From contig NZ_JAMBOS010000002.1 in NCBI RefSeq assembly GCF_023715705.1, positions 293,208-357,207 of the forward strand: a stretch of 64,000 nt of DNA, in the 5' to 3' direction. The stretch comes from Halalkalibacter oceani (GTDB taxonomy: Bacteria; Bacillota; Bacilli; Bacillales; Bacillaceae_D). Made by a program: the position numbers and the translations under genes. Under the pieces are notes generated by a model. The model saw only the letters and a program-made list of their open reading frames with translations. It did not search any database and was not told where the DNA came from. Positions 50,341 to 59,675 of this stretch are shown here, piece by piece (the stretch's first letter is position 1; the number at the start of each line of letters is the position of its first letter).

Positions 50341-51507
50341 ATGAGTGCATTATTCCCAACCTATGCGAGATGGGATGTAACCGCCGAAAAAGGGCAGGGC
50401 GCGACCTTAATCGATAAAGAAGGAAATGAATATCTTGATTTTATTGCCGGCATTGCCGTCTGTAATCTTGGTCATTGTCACCCGAAGGTGAATGCGGCGC
50501 TTGAGAAACAGCTTCACAGCTTATGGCATGTCTCCAATCTGTTTCAAATTGAGGGGCAGGAGCGCGTTGCCCAGCTGTTAGTTGACCACAGCGTCGGTGA
50601 TTATGTCTTTTTCTGCAACAGTGGTGCGGAAGCCAATGAAGCGGCGATCAAGCTCGCCCGCAAAGCGACAGGAAAGCATCATATTGTCAGCATGAAGCAG
50701 TCTTTTCACGGCCGGACGCTCGGGAGCATGGCGGCAACGGGGCAGGAAAAGATTCATGCCGGCTTCGGTCCTTTATTAACGGAATTCACCTATGTGACGC
50801 TAAATGATGAGGATGAATTAGCTCAAGCGGTAACGGAGGAGACAGCGGCCATCATCGTCGAAGTGATTCAGGGAGAAGGCGGCGTGCTACCGATGAGCAA
50901 GGAATATGCGGAAAAGCTCGGCCAGCTTTGCGAGCAGCATCAATGCCTGCTGATTGTTGACGAGGTACAGACGGGAATTGGCCGGACGGGAACGGCGTTT
51001 GCTTACGAGCAGCTGGAGCTGTCACCGGATATCATTACAGTGGCAAAGGGCCTTGGAAATGGATTCCCGGTCGGCGCGCTAATCGGTAAAAAGGAATTAA
51101 AGGAAGCATTCTCTCCGGGGAGTCACGGCTCGACATTCGGCGGGAACCCGCTGGCAATGGCCGCCGCTGAAGCGGTCATAACCGAAGTATTTACGTCGGA
51201 GTTTTTAGCGGATGTGCAACAAAAGGGAGCATTCTTTAAACATAATCTTGAACAGACACTTGGCTCCTTCAGCATCGTGAAGGAAGTAAGAGGTAACGGG
51301 CTGATGCTCGGGGTAGCCTGTCATGTCGAAGCGGCCCCGATTATAACAGAATGCCGCGAGAGAGGGCTGCTTGTCCTTCCGGCAGGGCCAAACGTTGTCA
51401 GACTGCTGCCGCCGCTGATTGTCAAACAAGAAGAGCTGGAAAAGGCGACGGGCATTTTGGCAGAGGCGATTGCAGCAGTCAGCGAAAAGGAACAGCTTTC
51501 GCTATAG
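50341..51507 (+). CDS. argD: acetylornithine aminotransferase
   Basis: A 388-residue class III PLP aminotransferase. Landmarks: FCNSGAEANEAAIKLARK, SFHGRTLGSMAATGQ, LIVDEVQTGIGRTG with the PLP-ring Asp, and the Schiff-base Lys in TVAKGLGNGFPVGA. It catalyses the fourth step of arginine synthesis. GAGGAGG lies just upstream. A terminator-like hairpin follows before carA. Confidence 0.95.
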   Translation: MSALFPTYARWDVTAEKGQGATLIDKEGNEYLDFIAGIAVCNLGHCHPKVNAALEKQLHSLWHVSNLFQIEGQERVAQLLVDHSVGDYVFFCNSGAEANEAAIKLARKATGKHHIVSMKQSFHGRTLGSMAATGQEKIHAGFGPLLTEFTYVTLNDEDELAQAVTEETAAIIVEVIQGEGGVLPMSKEYAEKLGQLCEQHQCLLIVDEVQTGIGRTGTAFAYEQLELSPDIITVAKGLGNGFPVGALIGKKELKEAFSPGSHGSTFGGNPLAMAAAEAVITEVFTSEFLADVQQKGAFFKHNLEQTLGSFSIVKEVRGNGLMLGVACHVEAAPIITECRERGLLVLPAGPNVVRLLPPLIVKQEELEKATGILAEAIAAVSEKEQLSL

Positions 51508-51596
51508 AAATGACGAAGCCGGAATAAGCCGAGGCAGCGGCATTGGAGAAAAACGTTCTGATTTGTAAACCAGGCGCAGACGACAAACAATGCTTC

Positions 51597-51642
51597 AAGC
51601 CTGGAAAAAGGTGAGGTTACCCTTTTATCCAAGGCTTTTTAT
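51597..51642 (+). terminator. family-type terminator between argD and carA
   Basis: AAGCCTGGAAAAAGG pairs with CCTTTTATCCAAGGCTT, followed by TTT. It divides the arginine cluster into argCJBD and carAB-argF. Read-through or a second promoter near 51650-51690 (ARG-box-like TATAAGTATTCA at about 51677) must serve the second part. Confidence 0.7.
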
Positions 51643-51711
51643 CAGCAAGTAGATGTATAAAGATCAACATTTCAGTATAAGTATTCACAGGCGGAGTGGA
51701 GGGAAAAGCGG

Positions 51712-52791
51712 ATGAAAGGCTATGTAATATTAGAAAACGGAGATAGATTTGAAGGAGTTCTGCACGGCAGTACTGGCGAGGTTCATGGTGAAATCGTCTT
51801 TTTCACAGGGATGACCGGCTACCAGGAAGTGTTAAGTGATCCTTCTTTTAAAGGCCAGATGGTTGTGTTCACGTATCCGTTAATTGGAAACTACGGGGTA
51901 AATGAAGCTGATTTTGAAAGTGCGACACCCCAGGTTAACGCGCTGATTGTTAGTGAAGTATCCGAAGAAGGCTACCACTATGAATCAGGCTGTTCCTTGC
52001 TGACGTATTGTGAGAATCATTCCATTCCATTGTTCAGCGGAGTGGACACAAGAGGAATCGTCAAACGGATTCGTGAGCATGGCGATATGAGGGCTGTGCT
52101 AACAACAGACCCGGACAACGTCAGTTTTGCCGATGTTGTCCCACTAGGAGAGCAGGATGTCGTCGAGGCAGTTTCACAAAAAAGAGTCCAAACGTTCGGC
52201 AGCGGCGAGCATCATATTGTGATGGTTGATTTCGGTTACAAGAAATCAATTGTCGACGCTTTGCTGCAAAATGGCTGTAAGGTGACCGTCGTCCCTTATT
52301 TGACCTCTTTTGAGGACATTGAACAGCTTGCTCCGGACGGCGTTCTGTTTACTAACGGACCCGGTAATCCAAAGAAGCTGAACAGCCAGCTGCCGTTGAT
52401 CAAAAAGGTGGCGACAACGTATCCGACAATGGGAATTTGTTTAGGTCATCAGCTGTTGGCGCTTGCCTTCGGGGCTGATACGGAAAAGCTGACGTTCGGG
52501 CATCGCGGCGCGAACCAGCCGGTGATTGATACGAAAACGAAGCAGGTTTACATGACGTCCCAAAACCACAGCTATGTCGTCACCGAACCGTCTTTAAAAG
52601 GAACCGGCTTCGAAGCGAGATATATGAACATTAACGATGGTTCAATTGAAGGGCTCGTTCATCGCGACTATCCAATCTTGACGATTCAGTTCCATCCGGA
52701 AGCTCACCCGGGACCATCGGACAGTGAGCAGCTTTTCTTTACATTCATTGACATGTTGCGGAACAAAGGGAGAGAAAAAGCATATGCCTAA
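51712..52791 (+). CDS. carA: carbamoyl-phosphate synthase small (glutaminase) subunit, arginine-specific
   Basis: A 359-residue glutaminase subunit. The class I amidotransferase triad is visible: Cys in MGICLGHQLLAL and His/Glu in IQFHPEAHPG. The location in an arginine cluster marks it as the arginine-specific enzyme (CarA of Bacillus), distinct from the pyrimidine PyrAA. Its end overlaps carB by 8 bases. Confidence 0.95.
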   Translation: MKGYVILENGDRFEGVLHGSTGEVHGEIVFFTGMTGYQEVLSDPSFKGQMVVFTYPLIGNYGVNEADFESATPQVNALIVSEVSEEGYHYESGCSLLTYCENHSIPLFSGVDTRGIVKRIREHGDMRAVLTTDPDNVSFADVVPLGEQDVVEAVSQKRVQTFGSGEHHIVMVDFGYKKSIVDALLQNGCKVTVVPYLTSFEDIEQLAPDGVLFTNGPGNPKKLNSQLPLIKKVATTYPTMGICLGHQLLALAFGADTEKLTFGHRGANQPVIDTKTKQVYMTSQNHSYVVTEPSLKGTGFEARYMNINDGSIEGLVHRDYPILTIQFHPEAHPGPSDSEQLFFTFIDMLRNKGREKAYA

Positions 52792-55700
52792 AGATTCGAC
52801 ACTGAAAAAAGTACTCGTTATCGGCTCCGGTCCGATCGTCATCGGGCAGGCAGCTGAGTTCGATTATGCCGGCACCCAGGCTTGTCTGGCGTTAAAAGAA
52901 GAAGGGATCGAAGTCGTTCTGATCAACAATAACCCGGCGACGGTAATGACTGATGAAGCATGCGCCGACCGTGTTTATTTTGAACCGCTGACGGTCGAAA
53001 GCGTCGAGGCGATTATTAAGAAGGAAAAGCCGGATGGCATTCTGGCGACGCTCGGCGGGCAGACCGGACTCAACCTGGCGATGGATCTCCATGATGAAGG
53101 AATCCTCGAGCGCTACGGAATCAACTTGCTCGGCACGCCGATTGAGTCGATTAAGAAGGGTGAGGATCGGGAAGAATTCCGTGCTTTGATGAAGGAATTA
53201 AATGAACCGGTCCCGGAAAGTGAAATCGTGACGACAGCTGAAGCCGCCTTGGCATTCGCCGGGCAGGTCGGCTATCCGATTATCGTTCGTCCAGCTTACA
53301 CACTCGGTGGAGCCGGCGGCGGGATCGCTAAGAATGAGGAAGAACTGAAGCGGATTATAAAAGGCGGATTGGAGCTGAGTCCAATCAGCCAATGTCTGGT
53401 TGAAAAAAGCATCGCCGGCTTTAAAGAAATCGAATATGAAGTGATGCGCGACAGCAATGACACGTGCATCACGATCTGTAATATGGAAAATATCGATCCG
53501 GTCGGCATCCACACCGGCGATTCGATTGTCGTCGCTCCGTCACAAACGATGACGGATGTCGAATATCAACTGCTCCGTTCGGTTTCGGTGAAAATCATTC
53601 GGGCGCTCGGCATTGTTGGCGGCTGTAACATTCAATTCGCGCTTGATCCGTACAGCAAGCAGTATTATTTAATCGAAGTTAATCCACGGGTCAGCCGTTC
53701 CTCGGCCTTGGCGTCGAAAGCGACCGGTTATCCGATCGCGCGGATGACGGCGAAAGTCAGCCTTGGCTATCATCTGCACGAACTGATTAATCCGGTAACA
53801 GGGCATACGTATGCCAGCTTTGAGCCGGCACTTGACTATATTGTCGTCAAATTCCCGCGCTGGCCGTTTGATAAATTTGTCCACGCGGAGCGGACGCTTG
53901 GCACGCAAATGAAAGCAACCGGTGAAGTAATGGCGATTGAGCGCAATTTTGAAGCGGCGATTCAGAAGGCGGTTCGTTCACTTGAACTAAAAGTCGATGG
54001 ACTCACTCTTCCGATCATTTCCAAGAAGACCGACGACGAGCTGTGGGAGCTGCTGATCAATGCCGATGACCGTCGCTTTTTTGTCATCATCGAGCTGCTC
54101 AAACGCGGCTATTCAACGGAAAAGCTTTTTCAGGCGACACAAATTACCCAGTTCTACTTAAACGGCTTTGAACGTCTCGTCAAAATGGAGCAGGACATTG
54201 TAGCGTCTTCATTTGAAGCGGTGACGAAGGAAGAGCTCTACACGTATAAAAAAGCTGGCTTTTCCGACGCTTGGCTCGCCGCTGTCTGGAAGGTGACGGA
54301 AGCCGAGCTTCGCGCGAAGCGTAAGCAGTTTGCAATTACGCCTGCTTATAAAATGGTCGACACATGTGCCGGTGAATTTGAAGCGTCGACAGCTTATTTT
54401 TATTCGAGCTGGGCCGGCGAGCATGATGTCGTTCCGTCGACTGGCAAGAAAAAAGTGCTGCTGCTCGGCTCCGGTCCGATCCGAATCGGCCAGGGAATTG
54501 AATTTGACTATTGCTCCGTCCAGGGAATCCAGGCGTTGCACCGTCTAGGCTATGAAGCGATCATGATGAACAACAATCCAGAAACGGTCAGCACCGATTA
54601 CGCGACTGCCGACCGCCTTTATTTCGAGCCATTGACGGTCGAGGATGTCCTCAATGTCATTGATTTGGAGCAGGTTGAAGGCGTGATCGTCCAGCTCGGA
54701 GGTCAAACGGCGATCTCCTTAGTAGCCGGGCTGGAAGCGGCCGGGATCAAAATTTACGGCACAAATCTTGATACGATTGACCAGCTCGAGGACCGTGGCC
54801 GCTTTTATGCGTTTATGAGAGAAGTCGGCGTGCCGCATATCCCAGGCGAAACAGCTGAAAATAAAGCCGAGGCGCTGAAACAGGCGGAGGAAATCGGTTA
54901 TCCGGTTCTGATTCGTCCTTCCTATGTCATCGGCGGCCAAGGGATGATGCTGTTTGAATCGGAGCGTGAATTTGTTTCGTATTTGAACGACGAGGAGCAG
55001 ACGATCGCCTTCCCACTGTTGATTGATGCTTACTTGAAAGGAATTGAACTCGAAGTCGATGCGTTAACGGATGGAGAGAAGGTCTGCCTCGCCGGCATGT
55101 TTGAACATGTTGAGCGCGCAGGTGTTCATTCAGGTGACAGCGTCGCCGTGACACCTCCTTATACGATCTCTGAAAAAATAAAGGCCCAGATTGTCGACTA
55201 CAGCGACAAAATCGCCAAAGGGATGGAATTCCGTGGCATTTTTAACATTCAGTTCGTCCTGCATGAGGAGAAGCTTTATGTGATTGAGATTAATCCTCGT
55301 GCCTCGCGGACAGTGCCGATTTTAAGCAAAATTTCAAATGAACCGTTAATTGACTATACAATTCAGCTTTTGCTCGGCGCGTCGCTTTCATCGCTCGGGC
55401 TGACAAAAGGAAGCCTGGCCGAACCGAGCTTCTATACGGTGAAGGCGCCGATTTTTTCCTATCAAAAGTTAGCCGGACTGGACCCGCTGCTTGAAGCGGA
55501 AATGAAGTCAACCGGTGAATTAATGAGTATGAGCGAGGATTTGGCTGAAGCATTTCATAAGGCGTTCGCCTGGTCAAAGGCGACGAAGCCGAAGCTCTAT
55601 TCAAAGACTGGAACGATTTTTGTCGATGTTGCCGAGGAATTTAAAGATGCTTTTCTTCCATTTAAACAGCGGCTGGAGGAGCTAGGTTTTACGCTGACGT

Positions 55701-55936
55701 CAGAGCAGTTTGATGAATGGATTCAGAGCGAGGAGGCCATTGCCTTAATCAGCTTGCCGAAGCTCGGGACAAAAGATGGCACGGAGAAACGGCAGGAAGC
55801 GTTGAAGCAGCGCTGCACCGTCATTTCAGAAATGACGACACTTGCCGCGATGTTAAAGGGACGTCAGGTGGAACACATTAATTACTACGCAATCCAGGAT
55901 TTATGGAATAAAGAAAAAGCCGTGCTAAACGGCTAA
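52784..55936 (+). CDS. carB: carbamoyl-phosphate synthase large subunit, arginine-specific
   Basis: A 1050-residue synthetase with two homologous ATP-grasp halves. Each starts with a VLVIGSGPIVIGQAAEFDY / VLLLGSGPIRIGQGIEFDY motif and contains INNNPATVMTDEA or MNNNPETVSTDYA, then the ATP-grasp core (RPAYTLGGAGGG and RPSYVIGGQGM). The C-terminal MGS-like regulatory region is present but short, as in arginine-specific enzymes, which do not respond to UMP. The ATG at 52784 overlaps carA. Confidence 0.96.
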   Translation: MPKDSTLKKVLVIGSGPIVIGQAAEFDYAGTQACLALKEEGIEVVLINNNPATVMTDEACADRVYFEPLTVESVEAIIKKEKPDGILATLGGQTGLNLAMDLHDEGILERYGINLLGTPIESIKKGEDREEFRALMKELNEPVPESEIVTTAEAALAFAGQVGYPIIVRPAYTLGGAGGGIAKNEEELKRIIKGGLELSPISQCLVEKSIAGFKEIEYEVMRDSNDTCITICNMENIDPVGIHTGDSIVVAPSQTMTDVEYQLLRSVSVKIIRALGIVGGCNIQFALDPYSKQYYLIEVNPRVSRSSALASKATGYPIARMTAKVSLGYHLHELINPVTGHTYASFEPALDYIVVKFPRWPFDKFVHAERTLGTQMKATGEVMAIERNFEAAIQKAVRSLELKVDGLTLPIISKKTDDELWELLINADDRRFFVIIELLKRGYSTEKLFQATQITQFYLNGFERLVKMEQDIVASSFEAVTKEELYTYKKAGFSDAWLAAVWKVTEAELRAKRKQFAITPAYKMVDTCAGEFEASTAYFYSSWAGEHDVVPSTGKKKVLLLGSGPIRIGQGIEFDYCSVQGIQALHRLGYEAIMMNNNPETVSTDYATADRLYFEPLTVEDVLNVIDLEQVEGVIVQLGGQTAISLVAGLEAAGIKIYGTNLDTIDQLEDRGRFYAFMREVGVPHIPGETAENKAEALKQAEEIGYPVLIRPSYVIGGQGMMLFESEREFVSYLNDEEQTIAFPLLIDAYLKGIELEVDALTDGEKVCLAGMFEHVERAGVHSGDSVAVTPPYTISEKIKAQIVDYSDKIAKGMEFRGIFNIQFVLHEEKLYVIEINPRASRTVPILSKISNEPLIDYTIQLLLGASLSSLGLTKGSLAEPSFYTVKAPIFSYQKLAGLDPLLEAEMKSTGELMSMSEDLAEAFHKAFAWSKATKPKLYSKTGTIFVDVAEEFKDAFLPFKQRLEELGFTLTSEQFDEWIQSEEAIALISLPKLGTKDGTEKRQEALKQRCTVISEMTTLAAMLKGRQVEHINYYAIQDLWNKEKAVLNG

Positions 55937-55951
55937 GGAAAGGTTCGGTTA

Positions 55952-56902
55952 ATGATGAACAATCAAATGACAGCCCCCATCACGGGCCATGATTTTTTAA
56001 CATTGCTTGATTTCACGCCGGGACAAATTGATGACCTGCTCGCTTTGGCACTAAAGGTCAAGCAGGAGCCGGAGCAGTTTGCCGAAGCGTTAAAAGGAAA
56101 ATCGCTCGGGATGATTTTCGAGAATGCCTCGACGCGGACCCGTGTCTCGTTTGAGGTCGGGATGACGCAGCTTGGCGGCCACGCCCTGTTCCTCAGTCCG
56201 CGCGACATGCAAATCGGTCGGGGAGAGCCAATTAAGGATACAGCGAATGTGTTGTCGCGCTATGTCAATGCGATCATGATCAGAACAAATTCGCATGAAA
56301 CAGTCGAACAGCTCGCCGAGCATGCCTCGGTTCCGGTCATTAACGCCCTGACGGATGCCTATCATCCTTGTCAGGCAATGGCCGACCTTCTGACGGTTTA
56401 CGAGCAAAAGAAAACGTTAAAGGGACTGAAGCTTGTCTATGTCGGAGACGGGAACAATGTCGCTCACTCCCTGCTCGCGGCAGGCGCCAAGACTGGGATG
56501 GATGTAACGGTTGCTTCACCGGCTGGCTATGAAGTGGATCAGGCTATTTTTGAAAAAGCCGTAGCGGCCGCCCAGGAAACAGGAGCGGTGTTAACGCTGT
56601 CCAATCAACCGGAGGAGGCTGTCAAGGACGCGGACGTCATCTATACAGACGTCTGGGCAAGCATGGGCTTTGAAGCGGAGCAACAGGAGCGTGAACAGCA
56701 TTTTGCCGGCTACCAGGTGAACGAGCAGCTCGCTTCCCTGGCGAAAGCAGACTATCAATTCCTTCACTGTCTACCGGCCCACCGCGGCGAAGAGGTAACA
56801 GCCGCGGTCATTGACGGTGAGCGCTCATTTATTTACGATCAGGCGGAAAATCGCCTTCACGCCCAAAAAGCGATTCTGTTGTCCTTATTAACGACAATCT
56901 AA
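55952..56902 (+). CDS. argF: ornithine carbamoyltransferase
   Basis: A 316-residue transferase joining carbamoyl phosphate and ornithine to citrulline. It has the carbamoyl-phosphate loop STRTRVSFE, the HPCQ motif as YHPCQAMADLL, and the ornithine-binding HCLPAHRGEEV near the C terminus. It is the last gene of the arginine cluster, 15 bases after carB. A biosynthetic (ArgF) rather than catabolic role follows from its operon. Confidence 0.96.
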   Translation: MMNNQMTAPITGHDFLTLLDFTPGQIDDLLALALKVKQEPEQFAEALKGKSLGMIFENASTRTRVSFEVGMTQLGGHALFLSPRDMQIGRGEPIKDTANVLSRYVNAIMIRTNSHETVEQLAEHASVPVINALTDAYHPCQAMADLLTVYEQKKTLKGLKLVYVGDGNNVAHSLLAAGAKTGMDVTVASPAGYEVDQAIFEKAVAAAQETGAVLTLSNQPEEAVKDADVIYTDVWASMGFEAEQQEREQHFAGYQVNEQLASLAKADYQFLHCLPAHRGEEVTAAVIDGERSFIYDQAENRLHAQKAILLSLLTTI

Positions 56903-56919
56903 TCTGTTTTCTTTCGGTA

Positions 56920-56959
56920 ATCCCTCCTTTTCTGGGCAAGCTACAAGAAAAGGAGGGAT
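56920..56959 (+). promoter_or_regulatory. hairpin sequestering the yjzC ribosome binding site
   Basis: Perfect 14-bp stem: ATCCCTCCTTTTCT (56920-56933) and AGAAAAGGAGGGAT (56946-56959) around a 12-base loop. The 3' arm contains the whole Shine-Dalgarno AAAGGAGGG, 7 bases from the TTG start. No T tract follows, so it is not a plain terminator of argF. Confidence 0.72.
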
Positions 56960-56965
56960 GTTAAG

Positions 56966-57145
56966 TTGGGACAAAACAGACAGTTCGAACCAGGCCAAAA
57001 AGCGCCGAATAACGGAATTTATGTCGAGATTGGCGAAACAGGGAGCATGGTCCAGCGGCCGAAATCCGTCAAGCTGCATGCCGGAGACACATTCCCGGAA
57101 ACGTCAAACCACAACCGCAAATGGACACCAAAGCCGAAGGTGTGA
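56966..57145 (+). CDS. yjzC: YjzC-family protein
   Basis: A 59-residue protein (MGQNRQFEPGQKAPNNGIYVEIGETG...) matching the small Bacillus YjzC family along its length, including the conserved FPETSNHNRKW near the end. The TTG start at 56966 follows AAAGGAGGG. That site lies in a perfect hairpin, so translation may be conditional. Function unknown. An intergenic repeat begins right after its stop codon. Confidence 0.88.
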   Translation: MGQNRQFEPGQKAPNNGIYVEIGETGSMVQRPKSVKLHAGDTFPETSNHNRKWTPKPKV

Positions 57146-57314
57146 AGTGGCGAAAAAAAGTACAATTTCCACTTTTTTAGCAACTTATTAGTAATGAGCG
57201 TAGCCGTTGCCTGATGATTTGAAAGCCTTGCTATGAGAGGGCTTCTCGAAGCAAGGCGCGGAACGTGCGGAGCAATTACTCTTCTTAGAATTACTAAAAA
57301 GTTTTTCAGTGACC
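57146..57314 (+). repeat. dispersed intergenic repeat, copy C
   Basis: A 169-bp diverged copy, same orientation as copy B. It shares GAGCGTAGCCGTTGCCTGAT, GAAAGCCTTGCTA, TCTCGAAGCAAGGCGCG and the GTTTTTCAGTGACC end. It starts one base after the yjzC stop codon and could act as its 3' end. Confidence 0.82.
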
Positions 57315-57325
57315 ACGATGGTGTA

Positions 57326-57372
57326 GGGGCTGGGCCAAAAAGTAGTTTTTTCCTTGAAGGCCCGGCCTTTTA
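57326..57372. terminator. terminator-family hairpin
   Basis: GGGGCTGGGCCAAAAAG pairs loosely with CTTGAAGGCCCGGCC, followed by TTTTA. It lies just beyond repeat copy C. The remaining bases to 57528 show nothing I can support. Confidence 0.55.
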
Positions 57373-57528
57373 TAGCTCGTTTTGTCTTCAGTCCTTGAAA
57401 CAACAAGTGGAGTTTACGCAAGATTTCGTGCAGGGAGAGAAAGTGCTTTTCTTCCCGCTCAGTTTGTGCGACAGGAAATAAGGATGGAGATAGCCCGGGG
57501 GGAACAAATGATGAAACAGCTTCAAAAG

Positions 57529-58041
57529 TTATTTATTCGATAAATCAGCGTTAAAAGCATCGAAAAAGCGATTTATACGTTCCAGTCTATCACTTGTCTC
57601 CAGATTCGGAGTGTACATGAGATCGTCTAACTTTTCTCGCGCTGCTTTTACTGCTTCTGTAAGCTCTCTTATCAGTTCTTCGTTCAGATCCTCTTGCAGT
57701 AGAGCGCTGATATCATAAATATTTTTTTGAAGCTGAAGTTTTTTCCAATAGGTCTGTTCGTAGGAGGGTTGGTTTCCAATAAAACTGATATAACCTGATT
57801 CATGGAGGATATCTTCAACATGTTTACGGGTTAATGCTCTTTCAAAGCTTGTGAGAGAATAATTGTAGAGGAGAAAGTCATTGAAGTAGCTATTATCACT
57901 CTGAATTTGTTTCCCCTCTTTTAGTTGATTTACTTGCTGATAAAGATGAAGTGTAATGATACTTAAAGAAATAACGCATATGATTAAAAAAAGCTGAATC
58001 GTTTCCAATTTTTCATATTGATCCACCTTCATTGTAGGCAC
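57529..58041 (-). CDS. membrane-anchored helical protein, function unknown
   Basis: A 170-residue protein with one N-terminal transmembrane helix (IQLFLIICVISLSIITLHLY, residues about 15-35) followed by a coiled-coil-like, mostly helical domain (for example LIRELTEAVKAAREKLDDLM). The GTG at 58041 lies about 10 bases after GAGGTG. It has lower GC than its neighbours. No family recognised. Confidence 0.65.
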   Translation of the reverse strand: MPTMKVDQYEKLETIQLFLIICVISLSIITLHLYQQVNQLKEGKQIQSDNSYFNDFLLYNYSLTSFERALTRKHVEDILHESGYISFIGNQPSYEQTYWKKLQLQKNIYDISALLQEDLNEELIRELTEAVKAAREKLDDLMYTPNLETSDRLERINRFFDAFNADLSNK

Positions 58042-58285
58042 TTGTAAAAATCACCTCATTTACTCTTCCTTCATCACCGTAACCTCACGAATAATCTTTT
58101 TCGCATCTTTGGTCTCTCTTTGTTTTAAAAAAAGTGATGTAGTTCGAGCAATTATCTGTTATGATAATTCAATTATAGCAATCCTTTCCATTGTCGCAAC
58201 TGAATATTTACCCCTCTTTTCCAACTTCGATGCAATGAAACTACTGCTATCTTTTCTACGTTATATGAAAAAAGGAGGGCGTTGC

Positions 58286-58573
58286 ATGAAATATCTTTTC
58301 TTTGCCATGTTGTTTTTAGCTGCTTGTACGCAATCCGATTATATGGATGGAGAGCAGCCTTCATTTGTTGGTGAAATCATTGAGATGGAGGATGACGCTA
58401 CGCTCGTTGTCAAAATAACAGGGGAAAGAGATTATCATGATATTAGATTGGGGGTGCCAGAGTCTTATTCGGCTGAAGATTTCTCAATTGGGCAAGCAAT
58501 TTCAATTTGGACCGGTGGAATTCATGATACCGAACCTCCTACGGCTATGGCTGACAGGATTGAAATACATTAA
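58286..58573 (+). CDS. small lipoprotein, DUF3221-like
   Basis: A 95-residue lipoprotein: signal peptide with lipobox LAAC (Cys at about 14), then a small beta domain (FVGEIIEMEDDATLVVKITG...) that looks like the OB-type fold of DUF3221/YobA-like proteins. AAAGGAGGG sits before the ATG at 58286; the longer frame upstream has no site and is not used. Function unknown. Confidence 0.72.
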   Translation: MKYLFFAMLFLAACTQSDYMDGEQPSFVGEIIEMEDDATLVVKITGERDYHDIRLGVPESYSAEDFSIGQAISIWTGGIHDTEPPTAMADRIEIH

Positions 58574-58688
58574 TTCAAAATTCATTTTCTGTCTTTAAGA
58601 GTTTCACCCGGGCTATTACTCTTTACGGAGCTGGACCTGAATATGATCAGGAAAGAAATAAGCTAAAAAACATACATAGGGAGGAAAA

Positions 58689-59447
58689 ATGCCGCTCACA
58701 TTCGCACATCCCGCTGCCGTTTTGCCTTTTTCGCGCAAAAGTAAATATGTAAACTTCTTAGCGATTGTTCTCGGAAGCATGGCGCCTGACTTTGAATACT
58801 TTCTTCATGGCCGGCCATATGGCGAAATTGGTCATACGGCTTACGGCTTTTTTGCTTTCAACCTGCCGATGGTAATCATCGTTTATCTCGTGTATGTCAC
58901 TTTCATCCATAAAACGTTGCACCGTCATTTACCTTTTTTCTTACAGGAAGCTGCTCCGGAAAAAGCTCCTTCAACGAAGCCGCTGCAAATTGTTGTGTTT
59001 GTCTACTCGGCTTTATTGGGGATGCTGACGCATGTCGTATGGGATTCCTTCACCCACTTAGGCGGCTTTATCGTCACAGGGCTTTCCTTTTTGACGTACA
59101 GCTTTCAGCTGTTTGGCTTTTCCATTCCTGTTTTTAAGCTGCTTCAGCATGGAAGCACCGTTGCCGGGCTCGTGGCGATTTTTTTCTATCTCGTTTACCG
59201 GGCAAGAAGAAACCCCTATGAGGAGGAAAGGGTAAGCAGCCGGCAAAAGCTTGTTTATTGGTTTTTGATCACGTTGCTGACGCTGCTTTTCTTCGGGATA
59301 TGGCAATTGGTCGATCGCGTCTCACTTGCCGCTTACGGAGTTCACGTCGTGAGGATCATCGATTCAGCGCTTATTAGCTTGTTGCTCGTTTGCTTGTATG
59401 TCAGATGGAGCAAACATCGCCATCATAAGAGTCGTAAGCAGACTTAG
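58689..59447 (+). CDS. DUF4184 membrane protein
   Basis: A 252-residue membrane protein beginning PLTFAHPAAVLPF, the hallmark of DUF4184, followed by GSMAPDFEYFLHG and HVVWDSFTH. The conserved His and Asp residues suggest kinship with the YdjM/metal-dependent hydrolase-like membrane family. About six hydrophobic helices; basic His/Lys tail. Function not established. Confidence 0.9.
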   Translation: MPLTFAHPAAVLPFSRKSKYVNFLAIVLGSMAPDFEYFLHGRPYGEIGHTAYGFFAFNLPMVIIVYLVYVTFIHKTLHRHLPFFLQEAAPEKAPSTKPLQIVVFVYSALLGMLTHVVWDSFTHLGGFIVTGLSFLTYSFQLFGFSIPVFKLLQHGSTVAGLVAIFFYLVYRARRNPYEEERVSSRQKLVYWFLITLLTLLFFGIWQLVDRVSLAAYGVHVVRIIDSALISLLLVCLYVRWSKHRHHKSRKQT

Positions 59448-59481
59448 TGGCAGAACGGTACCGTACAGTGGAAGAACCCGT

Positions 59482-59583
59482 TCATAGCCCGGCCCTGCCA
59501 AACTCTTTCAAAAAAATGGTCCCCGTTACCAGCAACGTGACGACCACAATCAGCAAATAAACAATCATCCGGCTATAGGTCAT
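59482..59583 (-). CDS. very small membrane protein (tentative)
   Basis: A 33-residue single-helix peptide (MTYSRMIVYLLIVVVTLLVTG...) with GAAAGGGG ahead of the ATG. Many such peptides are real in Bacillus, but evidence here is limited to the helix and ribosome binding site. Confidence 0.4.
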   Translation of the reverse strand: MTYSRMIVYLLIVVVTLLVTGTIFLKEFGRAGL

Positions 59584-59675
59584 TTTTTTGTTGCCCCTTT
59601 CTTAATCAATTCTAAGATTAGTATAAAAAAGAGAAGAGCAAATGAATAGAGCTCTTCTCCATGTTATGACAATCG

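Noticed and set aside
57188..57481. Frames on both strands after yjzC
   Set aside because: They cover repeat copy C and a terminator hairpin; no start signals.
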